Shown in pieces: positions 54,001 to 60,140 of a stretch of DNA of 64,000 bases. The notes under the pieces are model-generated. The model had not been told where the DNA came from. It did no database searches and was given only the letters and a program-made list of their open reading frames with translations. The translations under genes were made by a program, and so were the position numbers. How positions within the stretch are numbered: the stretch's first letter is position 1; the number at the start of each line of letters is the position of its first letter. Origin of the DNA: Hofstenia miamia (lineage: Eukaryota > Xenacoelomorpha > Acoela); contig SCFE01000014.1 in assembly GCA_004352715.1 (NCBI GenBank), positions 1,372,927 to 1,436,926 of the forward strand, given 5' to 3'.

Positions 54001-55334
54001 GCTTTTAAAAAACTTCGTTTTCATTTTAACTAAATAGTTAATAGTTAAACTATTGAAATGAATTAATTTAACTTTAACTATAACTAATTAGTTAAACTAT
54101 AGTTAAACTATTAGTTTAATTGGTCATCACTGGCGATATCGCTAATTAAATTAACCATCTTTAATATCACCATTGACAAGGAAAACTATTAAAATAAATT
54201 AATAAATTAATCACTGCTTTGCGCGTAAATGAATTCTGTCTTTCCTGTGAGGTTGGTTTAGCACTTTAACTAAAGTAAATAAACAACATTGTTGGTACAG
54301 AATTAGACTTGTCAACGAGCCGAGCCAAGCTTGAGCACATTATTTGATATACAACGAGCCTAAAACGAGCCCATTTTAGGCAAAGCAAGTTTATAGTTCT
54401 GATTTTTAATTTGATTATGCAGCTTTTTTTTATTTTTTCTAGTCAGTATGCCTTTCCTATAATCATATTTAAGAAATGTTTATTAAATAATAGGAACGGA
54501 GCTGTGTAAAAAATTCTTTGAGCACAATATTTTTAAAAAAATACCGAGCTAAAACGAGCCTCATTCAAAGATTTTATGTGGCGAGCCGAGACGAACTTAC
54601 ACAAAATTTAAACGAGCCGAGCCTGGAAATGTCGGCTCGTTGACAAGTCTGTACAGAATAGATAAGGGAACAATTGAATGCTGTTTTTACCCGTTTTAAT
54701 TAAATTTCTTCAACTTTAAAGAATGTTATTGTTAAATAATTTGCTTGTTTGACGGAAAATATCTAAATTATTTGGATTTTATTGTCGATGGGAGGTTTGA
54801 TAGCTTATCTGATGTCGTGTTTGACGGGGGTGATACACTGGCAAACATTCGTCAAACATTTTTTTTGCCAAATATTGGTCATACAAAATAAAATTTGATC
54901 GTGTATCACCCTTTGAAGAAAAATGAATAGAAGTTATACATATAATGCAAAACAGCAATAATTCATTTCATTTATTGCTTCTACACGAATGTATAAATTA
55001 GCCTGCAAAAAGATAAATCGAGCCACAAACAATACTTCTGCCAAGGATTTGTAAAATTTATCAACTTTACGTCTGAAATAGGTAAAATTTAATCACTAGT
55101 TCAAGTCTTCTCTCCTAGACAGCATTGAGATATTACAACGATAACCAAAGTAAAAATAAATAATACTTTTGATTTATCTCGAAGTCGCCATATAATAACA
55201 TGTTCTGCTGCTGGAGAGGCGACGAGACCTCCTTCAAAATGTGTTCCCAATACTGCAACATTTCCAGAAGAAGAGCATATGGCATTAAAAACACCAGCTT
55301 GTTCCCATTGTAGATATTGGCGGGTTAAACCCAT
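26896..55334 (-). CDS. WDR3: WDR3 (UTP12 homologue), WD40 protein of the small-subunit processome
   Basis: Exon pieces, 5' to 3' on the minus strand: 55334-55167, 52820-52608, (gap), 51926-51801, 51709-51683, 51501-51403, 51306-51215, 47871-47751, 46597-46407, 44289-44196, 36056-35955, 35858-35640, 35599-35543, 34998-34786, 31547-31493, 31014-about 30892, 28484-28371, 28324-28280, 28239-28192 and 27070-26896. Splice phases agree throughout, apart from two single-base homopolymer shifts. About 760 residues are visible, against about 940 in human WDR3. Order: N-terminal WD40 propeller, a Lys-rich linker (KRAKRQQKKKRH), second propeller ([20 protein letters not shown] is nearly invariant in the family), then the Utp12 C-terminal helical domain. 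Known role: nucleolar WD40 scaffold in early 18S rRNA processing. Problems: one or more WD40 exons lie in a gap, two exon groups are duplicated by assembly, and the frame ends early, about 60 residues short of the human C-terminus. Confidence 0.93.
28192..28484 (-). CDS. WDR3: WDR3 exons 16-18, with 46- and 40-nt introns
   Basis: Exon 16 (28484-28371, 38 codons) contains FAGRKSHETICFAEKLIEAL, matching the region before the Utp12 domain. Exon 17 (28324-28280, 15 codons) ends LVAMGDIS. Exon 18 (28239-28192) encodes FLEVFNALSNMY but keeps frame only if its run of seven T (plus-strand A at 28225-28231) is read as six. That is a probable sequencing error or a lesion. Introns 28325-28370 and 28240-28279 are 46 and 40 nt. 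Confidence 0.8.
28579..29026. mobile_element. Inverted-repeat element in a WDR3 intron
   Basis: Both ends can be read as AAGG...CTTTTATC inverted repeats of about 29 bp with roughly two thirds identity. The motif GATAAAARTCGATAGT followed by STGAAC occurs several times inside (about 28624, 28855, 28895, 28950, 29001). A partial relative lies at about 55862-55925. It looks like an old non-autonomous DNA element, and no target duplication is clear. Confidence 0.45.
29990..32060. other. Low-quality consensus: dense homopolymer runs
   Basis: Long runs of A, T, C and G (such as aaaaaaaaaaaaaaaaaa near 31051 and stacked ccc/ggg) are concentrated here and are rare elsewhere. Two WDR3 exons inside are recognisable, but one has a +1 shift at a run of four C (30978-30981). 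The pattern suggests uncorrected single-pass sequence, so frames here should not be trusted. Confidence 0.7.
30892..31547 (-). CDS. WDR3: WDR3 exons 14-15, in poor sequence
   Basis: Exon 14 (31547-31493) encodes GHREECWAIALCPKSEIP, the last WD40 blade start, with donor GTAAGT. Its acceptor AG is not visible and reads TTTGG instead. Exon 15 (31014 to about 30892) encodes CASHDRAMRFW, then after removal of one G (plus-strand C at 30978-30981) EVQREPLDLK and EEIEESIAKER-like text, matching the charged linker after the second propeller. The donor GTCAAA is weak. Splice phases are consistent with exons 13 and 16 once the extra base is removed. Confidence 0.7.
32061..34785. other. WDR3 intron 13, no other gene seen
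   Basis: AT-rich intronic DNA. A stretch near 33652-33722 resembles the tandem unit at 36461-36696 (shared core AATATTTGATA-CTTAGGAAT), so it is probably a dispersed repeat. Confidence 0.4.
34786..36056 (-). CDS. WDR3: WDR3 exons 10-13: second WD40 propeller
   Basis: Exon 10 (36056-35955, 34 codons), exon 11 (35858-35640, 73 codons), exon 12 (35599-35543, 19 codons) and exon 13 (34998-34786, 71 codons) are all phase 0. Text such as SGSSDKTVKEW, YGHKLPV and [20 protein letters not shown] matches the family closely. The intron between exons 11 and 12 (35600-35639) is only 40 nt, with clean GTATAA and TTTTAG ends. Confidence 0.93.
36461..36696. repeat. Tandem duplication, two units of 118 bp
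   Basis: 36461-36578 and 36579-36696 are nearly identical, differing by single-base changes in homopolymers. There is no gap between them, so this may be a real short tandem repeat inside WDR3 intron 9. A collapse/expansion error of assembly is also possible. Confidence 0.85.
37013..39678 (+). mobile_element. Complete but decayed DNA transposon, 2.67 kb, in WDR3 intron 9
   Basis: The left end (GAAGGCTTTCGTGCAAGAATC then GCTAAGTGCATT) and the right end read on the other strand (GAAGGCCTTCATGCAAAATC then GGCTAAGTTACATT) are inverted repeats of about 40 bp. The core GGCTAAGTG recurs just inside both ends (about 37241 and 39474), as subterminal repeats. The interior carries a broken transposase-like gene on the + strand, opposite to WDR3. 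No convincing target duplication was found. Confidence 0.7.
37360..39371 (+). pseudogene. Broken DDE-type transposase-like gene
   Basis: Coding text is scattered over all three + frames (37360-37665, 37752-37973, 37880-38269, 38785-39174, 39123-39371), with several frameshifts and stops. In order it shows CxxKC followed by RRRIFQDYY, then KYFTINGEKKQVYMNAFCSVLGIT, then ESEGTRGADEIGSCILRFF, then WSDSCTRQNKNQFL, then HSFPVVGHTY. This order (Cys pair, R-x-x-IF, SDxCxxQN, FPVxGH) is that of an uncharacterised DDE-like transposase family common in invertebrate genomes. I recall the pattern but not a secure superfamily name. The Asp in SDSC is a candidate catalytic residue. The gene is dead in this copy. 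Confidence 0.65.
41103..43623. repeat. 1,260-bp block written twice around a single n (41103-42362 and 42364-43623)
   Basis: The two blocks are identical at an offset of 1,261 bases except for about one substitution (cgtctagagc near 41346 against cgtctagagt near 42607), and a lone n at 42363 joins them. This is the signature of two alleles or overlapping contigs joined end to end, so the true locus probably contains one copy. Confidence 0.9.
42866..43653. mobile_element. hAT-like non-autonomous element with perfect 8-bp target duplication
   Basis: Ends CAGGCTTGGGTGATT (42874) and, inverted, CAGGGTTGGCTGATT (ending 43645) are imperfect inverted repeats. ATTTCTAA flanks both sides (42866-42873 and 43646-43653) exactly. 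Length is about 772 bp. The arms hold inverted, AT-rich TTGATTATAATCA-type text. No transposase. The same element without its right end occurs in the first, artefactual block at 41613-42362. Confidence 0.8.
44196..44289 (-). CDS. WDR3: WDR3 exon 9
   Basis: Acceptor TATTTAG and donor GTAGAT bound 94 nt encoding KSLTCIRTIATG then VPGDRHMVVGLK, which matches the family text around CIRT and FVPGDR. It enters with one base completing a Ser codon from exon 8 and leaves in phase 0. An 8.1-kb intron follows. Confidence 0.9.
46407..46597 (-). CDS. WDR3: WDR3 exon 8: start of second propeller
   Basis: 191 nt between acceptor TTTTAG and donor GTATAT. It encodes VVCGLSNNAIQRL, then GHRFDVRTVSISADNTLLAS and EALKLWN, matching the blade beginning GHRSDVRT in human. 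The 5' part of the exon is repeated at 46878-46981 in the assembly. Confidence 0.9.
46493..47254. repeat. 385-bp block written twice, including part of WDR3 exon 8
   Basis: 46493-46876 recurs at 46878-47254 with scattered substitutions and small indels. A lone n (47222) replaces a few bases of the second copy. The second copy holds only the 5' part of exon 8, without its donor. Read as allelic or contig-overlap duplication, not a second exon. Confidence 0.85.
47751..47871 (-). CDS. WDR3: WDR3 exon 7: inter-propeller linker
   Basis: 121 nt between acceptor TTGTTTTAG and donor GTAAGT. It encodes SEDSTQPTESFANMV, LPLLKTDSKVSS and LQHYEKIPS. This part is weakly conserved in the family, but the phases on both sides (one base in, phase 0 out) join exons 6 and 8 exactly. 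Confidence 0.8.
47902..48902. repeat. Four direct copies of a roughly 28-bp motif around a gap
   Basis: CATCAAAAAG-ATGCTCGTCTGAACGC occurs in the same orientation at about 47902-47930, 48770-48798, 48816-48842 and 48876-48902, with a 355-N gap (48354-48708) between the first and the rest. The last three sit within 135 bp. Probably the body of a repetitive element in WDR3 intron 6. Confidence 0.7.
48340..48708. other. Assembly gap (355 N, 48354-48708) next to a TA run
   Basis: The left side enters the gap through an ATATAT run, so the gap is probably a microsatellite or repeat. It lies in WDR3 intron 6 and no exon is expected in it. Confidence 0.9.
49041..51544. repeat. Block written twice around a 1,000-N gap, including WDR3 exons 5 and 6
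   Basis: 49041-49754 recurs at 50755-51544 (offset 1,714). The second copy carries an extra 76-bp tandem insertion (51103-51173 against 51174-51249). Exon 5 appears at 49613-49711 and 51403-51501, exon 6 at 49425-49516 and 51215-51306. Exon 6 differs by one base (GACAAATTTGCC against GACAAATTTTCC, Ala or Ser), which points to two alleles. The gap is 49755-50754. Confidence 0.9.
51683..51709 (-). CDS. WDR3: WDR3 exon 4, a 27-nt microexon
   Basis: Nine codons (DSFERRTSL) lie between acceptor ATTTAG and donor GTATGT, phase 0 on both sides, within the variable linker after the first propeller. Being phase-neutral it could be skipped without changing frame. It is supported only by splice signals and phase, not by conserved residues. 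Confidence 0.6.
51801..51926 (-). CDS. WDR3: WDR3 exon 3, 5' end lost in a gap
   Basis: The visible 126 nt encode HKNEVWDFVILRNESLLVTG and SELRAWEIQYLEL, matching the family text HRTEVWGL and DSELRVWDIAYL. Donor is GTGAGT. The adjacent gap (51927-52592) should hold the preceding WD40 blades, about 45-60 codons in human. Confidence 0.9.
52608..52820 (-). CDS. WDR3: WDR3 exon 2: first propeller
   Basis: 71 codons in phase 0 between acceptor TTATTTAG and donor GTAATT, with text ICPSTDKKHLAVG and VVTFNGHKSEVTVLNY then SGSK. This matches the family's CPSPDG-LAVG and TFNGHK segments. Confidence 0.93.
52933..53255. mobile_element. Inverted-repeat miniature element in WDR3 intron 1
   Basis: Left end AGGGCCGTTCACACGAG and inverted right end CACCCCGTTTACACGAG share CCGTTYACACGAG. 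The interior also has paired GGAGC / GCTCC blocks. No clear target duplication. It abuts the larger element starting at 53254. Confidence 0.5.
53591..54140. mobile_element. hAT-like MITE (534 bp) in WDR3 intron 1
   Basis: Body 53599-54132. Ends TAGTGTTGACCAGTTAAA and, inverted, CAGTGATGACCAATTAAA. Flanks GCGATAGC (53591-53598) and GCGATATC (54133-54140) form an 8-bp duplication with one mismatch. Both arms are made of AGTTTAACTAT-type repeats, so the transcript could fold into a long hairpin. Confidence 0.75.
54296..54659. mobile_element. hAT-like MITE (348 bp) with perfect 8-bp target duplication
   Basis: Body 54304-54651. Ends TAGACTTGTCAACGAGCCGA and inverted CAGACTTGTCAACGAGCCGA. TACAGAAT flanks both sides exactly (54296-54303 and 54652-54659). 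AACGAGCC repeats lie inside both ends. A recent-looking hAT-type insertion in WDR3 intron 1. Confidence 0.85.
55167..55334 (-). CDS. WDR3: WDR3 exon 1
   Basis: 56 codons from ATG 55334 with text MGLTRQYLQWEQAGVF and AAEHVIIWRLRDKSK, matching the family start MGLTKQYLRY and the HVFIWDLRKG segment. The start is fixed by that match. Donor is GTATTA. A 3' splice site TATTTTAG ends at 55342, leaving a 7-nt leader before the ATG. Confidence 0.93.
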
Positions 55335-55355
55335 AAAATTACTAAAATATATTCA
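55335..55355 (-). promoter_or_regulatory. 3' splice acceptor 7 nt before the WDR3 start
   Basis: On the minus strand TTGAATATATTTTAG is followed by TAATTTT and then ATG. It is a candidate trans-splice or 5'-UTR intron acceptor. Confidence 0.45.
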
Positions 55356-55375
55356 AACTTAAAGGTTTTCAGATT

Positions 55376-55831
55376 AGGGTTGCTCAAAAATTAATTTTAA
55401 ATTAACGGGAAAGTTTTTTTACAAATCCATTAATGGAAATGACGAAAATTAAAAATTAACAATAACCATTAATATAAAAGTAATCGCCGTTTTGAAAATT
55501 GAATTATAAAGGTTAATTATATCAATTTTTTACATAATCTCTGTAAAAAGACACGTTGTACAGATGATGCTGAAAATGGTCATGTGAGTATAGCAATACG
55601 ATAAACGTAAATACACTTGTTGCGACTGGTCAATGAGCATTGATACGAAAAATAGCTCGTGTGTTTATAACGGACAACTAGTTTTCCTTTTGATAAAGAA
55701 CTAATTTATGAAAAATTCAAGTTAAGAAGTTATTTAGTAATGACAATAATGTCAATTAATAGCCATTTATGAAATGTAACATCCATTAATGGCAATTAAT
55801 TTATCCCCATCATAAATTTTTTAGCAACCAT
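55376..55831. mobile_element. Inverted-repeat element between WDR3 and RPF2
   Basis: Left end AGGGTTGCTCAAAAATT and inverted right end TGGTTGCTAAAAAATT are related. Copies of CATTAATGG and TTAATT-type text occur inside both arms. It sits in the 950-bp intergenic space. No target duplication was clear, so the call is tentative. Confidence 0.4.
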
Positions 55832-56285
55832 GGTTGACTATTGTGTCCATTTATATGTTAAAGTCGATTGTCTGAGCAATCAATCTGATTTTTTATCAGC
55901 TGATAAAAATCGATACTGTGAAAAATAAAATCTGAATTCTGTCAAAAAAACTTATCTAATAAAATTTGATGCTAACCGAAGCATAACACTATTTGAACAA
56001 TTACCAAGGACCCAAAAAGACCCCCAAAACGACGATAATTGAAGTTGAACTATTTCAACCTCAAATTCAAACAATTCCTACATTGAAAGCAGCTGATCCA
56101 TGGTATCAACATACCTTTAAGTACATTTGCTGTGGATGAATTAAAAGTAATATTTTTGATTTCACTATGACTTCAAGTTTCATACTACAAACACAATATT
56201 AAAGACTTTTAATTACATGGTAACACAATTCCTAAAGATTAATAAAAAAATAAATAAAAATACTGAATAGATATATATTGCAAAT

Positions 56286-57137
56286 CTAAATAGACATTTT
56301 CATGCGCTTTTTGGAAGGATTGTCAAGTTCATTTGTATCATTTCGTCGTTTAACGGATGGGTGTTTGACAGTAGCTTTTGGTTTTGACTCACGAATGCGT
56401 TTTAGTGCCTTAAATTTTCTCATTTGAATTTTTGATAAATCTTGCTTTCCTAAATGAATTCTTCCAAGTTTTGACTTCATGGGATTTAGTTCAATATTTT
56501 TTGGAATACGCTGTTTAACTTGATACGGTTGTTTATGAGCAGATTTCCATGTGTCCTCCGAAGCAAATTTCACACGTCCAAGAGAAAAGTCGGCATCGGG
56601 TCCGCATGATTCGAGTTCAATGAAAGGAATCTTTGAATCCGATCGCTTCATTATAATATTGTATGTACGTAAATATCTAAAAAATGAAAAATAAATTAAA
56701 TTAGAACAAAAAACTTACATCTTATCTTCTGAAAGAACAAAATTTAGGACGGTTTGTAATCCTTGCAATGAAATGTTATCAGCATCATGACCTCTAAAAA
56801 AATCTAACAAACACGAACGAAGTCTAGAATACTCCTTTTTGCCATCCCAAGAATTGCCCGAAAATAAAATAATAGGCTTTGATCCTAGTGTAGCCATTAC
56901 ATTTTTAGCTGGCGCCGTGTTAAGAATAATTAATTCATACATGTCAAGAAGCTCATTTGAAAAGAGCCTCGAAACCACAAAAGTGTGACCACGCTTTTTG
57001 GAACGAGTTCCTAAAAAACACTTCGTTACATTCTTAAAAATAGGCATACATTTTATGATACCTAAACTTAATTGATAGACACGTTTATATGGTTTAAATT
57101 TAAAATGAAAATATTTTAAGAAAAAAATTATCCCTAA

Positions 57138-57180
<43 letters not shown>

Positions 57181-57708
57181 TTGCTTTAAAATTAATATTA
57201 TAAAACATTTATTTATGAATATGAGGGCACAACAATTTATACTGTCTCCGAATTCTTATTTTTAAAAATCAATTTTTTGATGAAATTGAAATAGTTCTGA
57301 GAAGAAGCACATGGATAATTCATTGCAATAGAACTTAATATAATAAAACTTTAACGCATGACACACTATCAGATACATTTGTACACTATATAACTAAATA
57401 CATTATAAATTAACTCATTTTATACTACCAAATAACATAAATTGTGCATCGTGTTTAAGTGACAATCTCTCAAAAGGTGAATAATCATCAAATGGAATAA
57501 AAGTGTTTTTCTTCGTTTGTTTTACTGTCAAATCGTTGCCACGCAGAGAACAAATATTCTTCAAAAAAGTGGTGGTTGAAGCAGTAGCATGGGTACCGTG
57601 AGATAATACACAAATTTTAGGATCTTCATGAACTTTTGGTTCCTTTGATTCTAGTATTCTACGTCCTTTATGACTCTTTGCACGATTAACCCGAGCAACA
57701 GTAGGCAT
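56286..57708 (-). CDS. RPF2: RPF2, Brix-domain ribosome production factor 2
   Basis: Three exons (57708-57429, 57010-56719, 56676-56286) join in frame to 320 codons plus stop, against about 306 residues in human. The Brix domain includes ILESKEPKVHED near the start, FGTRSKKRGHTF across the first junction, KPIILFSG and LRSCLLDFFRGHDADNISLQ (about 165-185). The C-terminal part has IYLRTYNIIMKRS across the second junction, then PFIELESCGPDADFSLGRV, GRIHLGKQDLSKIQ and a Lys/Arg-rich tail of nucleolar type. Known role: forms a complex with RRS1 that recruits 5S rRNA with uL5 and uL18 to pre-60S particles in the nucleolus. The second intron (56677-56718) is 42 nt. An acceptor TATATAG lies 3 nt before the ATG. 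Co-oriented upstream neighbour of WDR3. Confidence 0.95.
57139..57180. repeat. (TA)n microsatellite in RPF2 intron 1
   Basis: About 16 uninterrupted TA units followed by an imperfect tail, inside the 418-nt intron between RPF2 exons 1 and 2. Confidence 0.9.
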
Positions 57709-57728
57709 ATTCTATATAATAAAATAGA
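57709..57728 (-). promoter_or_regulatory. 3' splice acceptor 3 nt before the RPF2 start
   Basis: On the minus strand ATTTTATTATATAG is followed by AAT and ATG, so the untranslated leader after a splice would be only three bases. This favours trans-splicing over an ordinary 5'-UTR intron, but RNA evidence is needed. Confidence 0.45.
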
Positions 57729-58987
57729 TAAGGTATTTCAAAATAATATATTCAAAACTACATATAGAAAATATTAATATGAAATATAGTTAACTATGAA
57801 ACAAGTTGAGAAAAAAGTAATTATTTTCTCACTGTTCATAAAACAACCTGTATGATGTGAATCACAATCGGTATTCTTAGGCTATACTTACAGAAAACTA
57901 CATAAATCCCAGTTTTAACTTCCCACATGTTTGCTTCAATAGCAATGTATTTAATCAGGGTGTCCGTGCATTTCTGCTTACTATTTTCCAGACAGTTCAA
58001 GGCATTTCCATGCAGAACGGAGAGCAATTTCCAGGCACTAATGTGGTATTTGCACACATGCAATTTTAAATTTCCAGCCAGTTTCAGACAGAAATTAAAG
58101 GAAATAACCCCATTGAATGAAATTTCACCCACGAGTAAAACATTAATTTATCAAACAGATATAAGCAAGGGTGGAAGTTGGCTGAGCATGCTCATGTGAA
58201 TTGCGGATATACCCACATCTGCACGGGTATGGGTGTGGCATATCGAGAAATTAGTGAGTGTAGCGAATGTAGCCGTCTTGCGGAATGCTTCATTTATAGC
58301 CTATCTTTATACATGCAAGGCGTGATTTTCCAGATAACCATAAACGATGTCAACTTCATACCTATTCTGTTAGACAACTAGGCATGTTCTTAGCGCACGT
58401 GCTAAAATTAGTTCATTCTTCGGTTGCGAAGATTTGCTAAGGCCAATTATAAGCTTCAATATTGATAATTGCGGACATTTAATGTACATTATGCAGAAAA
58501 TGCTTGTAATATACCAATTTAAATGACAACAGCTATTTATTATTTATGTATGTATGCATGATATCAAGCCGGCCTATTTAAAAATAGAAATACATTAAAG
58601 TTAAGGTTTCGTTATTGTAAAGTTAACTATTATCTATAATGAAATAATATAATTCTTGAACTTAATGTGTAATTTATTTTAATTGTTTACTGGCAAATAA
58701 TGTAAAATATTAATTAATTAGAGGTGCATTTAATAAATAAACTGCAAAAATATATGTATTTTATCTGCTCAGTAAATTCATTTAGTTCTTTTTGAAAACT
58801 CAATATTATTAATGTGAACACAGAACATGGAATAGAAAATAATATTCAGCTTTATGTTTACTAATATTATAATATAACCATACATATATATATATATAAT
58901 ATATATTCTTATCACAAGTTCTAGAGGGCAAGCTTTTTTTCATATAAATATAAAAATTGTAAACACACATAAGATCTATCTACTAAG
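57729..58987. other. Intergenic upstream of RPF2, nothing recognised
   Basis: AT-rich DNA with a few 90-codon frames (57836-58132, 57927-58199) on opposite strands of the same sequence. Neither has a recognisable domain. A short TA run is at about 58885-58905. Confidence 0.4.
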
Positions 58988-59159
58988 TTTCGAAACACAC
59001 GATGATTATTTCCGCGCAGGATTCATGAGATAATCGGTTGTGTTTACAAAAATTTGCAAACAAACGTATAAAATTTAATAGCAAACAAACAGTGAATATT
59101 TTAATCACAACCAATTATCTCAGGAATTCCGCGCGGAAATAATCATCGTGTGTTTCGGC
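58988..59159. mobile_element. 172-bp MITE with roughly 50-bp inverted repeats
   Basis: CGAAACACACGATGATTATT then TCCGCGC and GAGATAAT-GGTTGTG occur at the left end and, inverted, at the right end, with few mismatches, leaving a short unique centre. CTAAG flanks both sides (58983-58987 and 59160-59164), a possible 5-bp target duplication. The arms would form a strong hairpin. Confidence 0.8.
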
Positions 59160-59699
59160 CTAAGAGCATGTTTTATAATTATAATTTGATGTTGATACGT
59201 AAGCATTGAACTAGGTTTCAAAGAAAGGCAAACAATTTTCACAACACGTCGGATAATTGCATTCAAAGCGCTTATTAAGTTACTCTCGCTAAAAGAAAAC
59301 AGAATTCTGAAATCTGCATACTCGAACCAAAGTTGCATTTCATGCAAGATCCATAAGAAGGATCGGTGCGATTCAAATAGACCAACACTTTTATGAAATC
59401 ATTGCTTGTCAGATCCCATTGGGATGTTTGGGAAAATTCAAGAATCATTAATATTTGTTAAATTTGAACAAATTGTTGCAGATGAATTAGATCGTTTTCT
59501 ACGAATTTCAGACAAAAATTTCAAATGTGTTGCATTACGTACTTGAGCTTGATAATCATGCTCTTCCTCAAGTTCATGTTGATCATTTTCGTGAGGCTGC
59601 AAACTCCATTGGAGTGCTTCTCAAGATATTTATTTGTAAAAGTACAGGTAGGTCAATCGAGTGTTCAAGTCTAAATTTGGCCGAACGAAATAAGCTATT

Positions 59700-60140
59700 T
59701 AAAGTACTAGATGTTAGAGATTTTATTTGTGATGTTTTTTGATAAGAAAAAGGATGTTAGCCAAATATGGAAAACGTTTTATAATTTATATGAATTTGTT
59801 TCTAATAATAAGCATAAATCAATTTCATCCGCTGATTCTAAAATGTTCTTTTCAAAGTGTGTAAGTCATTTGAACAATATCAGAAGTGTTCAAATATTTT
59901 GCCACCCATCCTCCTGAAATCACCCCTTATATGCATATTTGCTGTACCACATTCTCTTCTTGTTAGAACGCAACTTCCAATGTTTTAGTGGATAAGGTCT
60001 CGAAAAATCAAATCATGTTATAAAAACTATTTGAATGCGACATACAAGCAAAAAATCTACAAATGTTTAGGAGCAAATGATGAAATGCCGCAGTCGCATA
60101 TTATCCTGCTCAGACTTACAGCGTGTAAAAAGGAAATATT
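59700..60140 (+). pseudogene. Decayed transposon-derived coding remnant
   Basis: Fragments in alternating + frames read IWKTFYNLYEFVSNN, then after a frameshift ATHPPEITPYMHI, then FQCFS and EKSNHV-like text. The order TPYMH, then a phenylalanine-rich segment, then EKxN is shared by a family of transposon-derived proteins of uncertain name in invertebrates. Several stops and shifts show that it is not functional. Identification is from pattern memory only. Confidence 0.3.

Larger units (their letters stand above)
53254..54912. mobile_element. Larger inverted-repeat element hosting two nested hAT-like MITEs
   Basis: The left end GGGTGATGGTGATACGCTAT and the inverted right end GGGTGATACACGATCAAA are related. 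The unit GGGTGATAC...CAAACATTCGTCAAACA recurs at about 53327 and 54836, and CTATCAAACCTCC occurs inverted at 53270 and 54790. This suggests a non-autonomous element with subterminal repeats of about 780 bp once the two inserts are removed. No coding region. Confidence 0.5.
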
